64,000 bases of DNA. Source: Marinobacter santoriniensis NKSG1. GTDB taxonomy: Bacteria; Pseudomonadota; Gammaproteobacteria; Pseudomonadales; Oleiphilaceae. Under the pieces are notes generated by a model. It saw only the letters and a list, made by a program, of their open reading frames with translations, searched no databases and was not told the origin of the DNA. Positions 61,970 through 64,000 of this stretch are shown here, piece after piece (the stretch's first letter is position 1; each line of letters starts with the position of its first letter). The stretch lies in the NCBI RefSeq assembly GCF_000347775.1, contig NZ_APAT01000015.1:930001-994000 (forward strand), written 5' to 3'. A program made the translations under genes and the position numbers.

Positions 61970-64000
61970 TCATGGGGTCACGATGTTGAACCGGCCCTCG
62001 GGTTTATCCAGCATGCTGAAAAAACCAATCAGGTCGAGTCGGCTTCCCTCGAAATGAATGTCGTCGCTGAACAACAGCTCCTTTAACCCTGCCTTGCCTA
62101 TCAAAAGATCCACGAACATCGGGCGCGTCAGCATCAGCGTGGCGTCCGCCGGCGTATCCGGTCGGCTCTTTCGGTTGTGCAATACCGAATTCTCCAGGGT
62201 CAGCAGATAGCTCTGCTCGAGATCCGTGAAGGTAAATTTGATGGTCAGGTGCTTACCTTCCGCGTCATCCGCATTCAGGCGCACCGCCATGCTGTCAAAG
62301 AACCGGGACACCGGGGTATTCAGCAGCACCTCCCGCATCATGGCCGGCTTGAGCCCCTCCTCCGGGGAGCCATGGCGCAGTTCGTAAGCACCGGTCAGAT
62401 AGAAATTTCGCCACGGCGCCGATTCCGACTGGTAACCAAGCTGGTCGTACACGTTCGCCAGCAGCCGTTTCGCATCTTCATTGTCCGGCTCGGCGAAGAT
62501 CACCTGGTTGAGCAATTCCGCCAGCCAGCGATAGGTCGTCCGGCCCTCGTTGCCCCCCATGTCCGCAGCCGCGTCGAAATCCTGTCGGGCTCTTTCCAGA
62601 ACCTTCCCGGCGCCACCCATCATTTCGACATACCGCTTCGCAGAGTCCGTTTCAGGTAACGGGTTGAGCTGCGCGGGGTTTCCGGTAAACCAGCCCATGT
62701 AATACTGGTAGACGGCCCTGGCATTGTGAGCAACCGTGCCGTAGTAACCCTGATTGTGAAACTCCTCGTTCAGCGTTGGGGGCAACTGCAGCTTTTCGGC
62801 AATCTCTCGCGGTGTGGCGCCCCGGTTCATCATGCGTACCGTCTGGTCATGGATGAAGGCGTAGGTGTCTCGCTGCTTGACCAGGAAATCCTGGATATTC
62901 TCGCGCCCCCACACGGGCCAGTGATGGCTGCCGAAGTAAACGTCGGCCTGCGCAAAACGCGTTCGTGCGTCTTCGATGTAAGCGCTCCAGACCCGGGCAT
63001 CGCGCACCTTGGCACCGCGCAGCGTATAGAGGTTGTGCAGGTTGTGGCTGACCAGCTCCGCACCGCAGAAGGCCCTCTTCTCCGGCAGATAGAACGTAAA
63101 CTCCGCGGGCGCCTCGGAACCGGAGACCATCTGGAAGCGCATCGTCACTCCGTCGACAACCAGCTCGGTTCCCGTCTCGCTGACCAGATCGGTTGGTTCT
63201 GCGATACCAAAGGTCCCGAAGGCCGGTCCTTTTCCCAGGCCCGTGCCGACGTAGCCGCGCTCATCGCGATCCAGGCGCTTGCCGTACATGAACATCGCCC
63301 GCCGGCTCATGGCCGGCCCCGCAATGATGTTTTCGCTGGTGGCTTCTTCCTCGAAACCCGCTGGCGCAATCACCCGCAGGTTGGCCCTTTCTTCCTCGGA
63401 AAGATGCTGAAGAATGCCCTGCACGCCGCCAAAATGGTCAATATGACTGTGGGTAAACAGGATCGCCCGAACCGGTTGTTCTCCCAGCTGTTCCCTGGCG
63501 AACAGGAAGGCCTTGCTGGCCGTTTCACGGGCGGTCAGCGGATCCACCAGAATCCAGCCACTGTCGCTTTCGATAATGGACATATTGGCCAGGTCGTAAC
63601 CCCGTATCTGGTAGAGCCCGTCGGTCACTTTGAACAGGCCGTGGATTCTGTTTAACGCGGCCTGACGCCAGAGGCTGGGGTTCACCGAGTCCGGCGACTG
63701 CTCACCGTCACGGTCGATAAAGGCGTAGTCGGTCGTGTTCCAGATCTCACGTCCGTCGCGACGATCAATCACCAGGTCCGGATCCTGGGCAATCAGCCCC
63801 CGGCGGGCATTCTCGAAGTCGTCACGATTGTCGAACGGCCGCTCTGACAGCACCTGCCGATTGGCCTTTCCCGTACTCGCAGACGGCGCGCTGTGTCCGG
63901 CACTGTTGCTTCCGGATAATGAGTCAGGGCCAGCATCACACCCGGCGAGGACGATCGCCGTGACGAACATCGGGGCGAGAAGCCCCCTGGAGGTTGCAGA
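61970..64000 (-). CDS. SdsA1-like alkyl sulfatase, lipoprotein form, 5' end outside window
   Basis: The visible part covers at least 676 codons. The metallo-beta-lactamase core has FTHSHIDHFGG (H-x-H-x-D-H) for the zinc pair. A dimerisation region follows (ATPREIAEKLQLPPTLNEEFHNQGYYG), then a C-terminal SCP2-like domain (KHLTIKFTFTDLEQSYLLTLENSVLHN). The N-terminal stretch up to LAGC looks like a lipoprotein signal, and it is open to the window edge in frame, so the true start is past position 64000. The enzyme removes sulfate from alkyl sulfates such as SDS. Confidence 0.9.
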   Translation of the reverse strand, partial: SATSRGLLAPMFVTAIVLAGCDAGPDSLSGSNSAGHSAPSASTGKANRQVLSERPFDNRDDFENARRGLIAQDPDLVIDRRDGREIWNTTDYAFIDRDGEQSPDSVNPSLWRQAALNRIHGLFKVTDGLYQIRGYDLANMSIIESDSGWILVDPLTARETASKAFLFAREQLGEQPVRAILFTHSHIDHFGGVQGILQHLSEEERANLRVIAPAGFEEEATSENIIAGPAMSRRAMFMYGKRLDRDERGYVGTGLGKGPAFGTFGIAEPTDLVSETGTELVVDGVTMRFQMVSGSEAPAEFTFYLPEKRAFCGAELVSHNLHNLYTLRGAKVRDARVWSAYIEDARTRFAQADVYFGSHHWPVWGRENIQDFLVKQRDTYAFIHDQTVRMMNRGATPREIAEKLQLPPTLNEEFHNQGYYGTVAHNARAVYQYYMGWFTGNPAQLNPLPETDSAKRYVEMMGGAGKVLERARQDFDAAADMGGNEGRTTYRWLAELLNQVIFAEPDNEDAKRLLANVYDQLGYQSESAPWRNFYLTGAYELRHGSPEEGLKPAMMREVLLNTPVSRFFDSMAVRLNADDAEGKHLTIKFTFTDLEQSYLLTLENSVLHNRKSRPDTPADATLMLTRPMFVDLLIGKAGLKELLFSDDIHFEGSRLDLIGFFSMLDKPEGRFNIVTP

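Noticed and set aside
1-64000. CRISPR arrays, tRNA or rRNA genes, insertion sequences, phage genes, attachment sites
   Set aside because: No regularly spaced repeats, cloverleaf sequences, transposase or integrase motifs were found on either strand.

Overview
The window looks like a chromosomal segment of a free-living, probably marine, gammaproteobacterium of the Marinobacter type. This is inferred from gene content: an EfpL-type elongation factor paralogue, a CYP153 alkane hydroxylase with its own ferredoxin, a PEP-CTERM protein, spondin-domain secreted proteins, and many FAD, SDR and AraC genes for organic-compound catabolism. There is no plasmid, phage, IS element, tRNA, rRNA or CRISPR array. 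Both ends cut a gene: efpL on the left and an SdsA1-like alkyl sulfatase on the right.

Layout. 1-9586: efpL, a DsbA/FrnE thiol oxidoreductase, a beta-hydroxyacid dehydrogenase, an alpha/beta hydrolase, a large membrane protein combining two GIDE-like regions with LemA, a crotonase, a PEP-CTERM protein, an MscS channel and two spondin-domain secreted proteins. 9611-19573 (minus): an eleven-gene, almost fully overlapping operon for a cytosolic group 3b (sulfhydrogenase-type) NiFe hydrogenase: hydB, a cyclic-nucleotide-binding-domain protein, hydG, hydD, hydA, a maturation protease and hypA-F-C-D-E. HypB is absent and HypA lacks its zinc domain. 19732-25542: housekeeping and regulatory genes (LysR, diguanylate cyclase, ArfB, HDAC-like deacetylase, a miniature 2OG oxygenase, SDR).

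25645-40067: a complete homoprotocatechuate meta-cleavage cluster. hpaF with a TRAP transporter (dctPQM) runs left; hpaH-hpaI-hpaG1-hpaG2-hpaE runs right. Then come hpaA (AraC), hpaR (MarR), an MFS exporter, hpaD and a MobA-like single-component flavoprotein hydroxylase. The two divergent promoters each carry the same 12-bp HpaR-like operator in mirror orientation. The hpaD and hydroxylase promoters share a strict bipartite element suggestive of an activator such as HpaA. No HpaBC is present in the window, so the MobA-like enzyme probably feeds the ring-cleavage pathway, perhaps from 3-hydroxyphenylacetate.

40282-64000: YtoQ, a CurA-like reductase, Kup potassium uptake, a quinone-reductase-like MDR enzyme, a 47-residue DUF3096 protein, a cysteine-less Asp/Glu-racemase-fold protein, a CPA1 antiporter and an SDR-TetR pair with a clear operator. 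A Baeyer-Villiger monooxygenase-hydrolase pair has a divergent AraC regulator. These are followed by membrane proteins of unknown role, a GST, a four-gene CsgG/lipoprotein/DUF4810/DUF799 outer-membrane operon, a fasciclin protein, a ferredoxin-CYP153 operon with a divergent AraC regulator, a cold-shock protein and the alkyl sulfatase.

The hydrogenase would exchange H2 with NAD(P)H in the cytosol. The hpa cluster would bring aromatic acids through uptake, hydroxylation, ring cleavage and finally pyruvate plus succinate semialdehyde.
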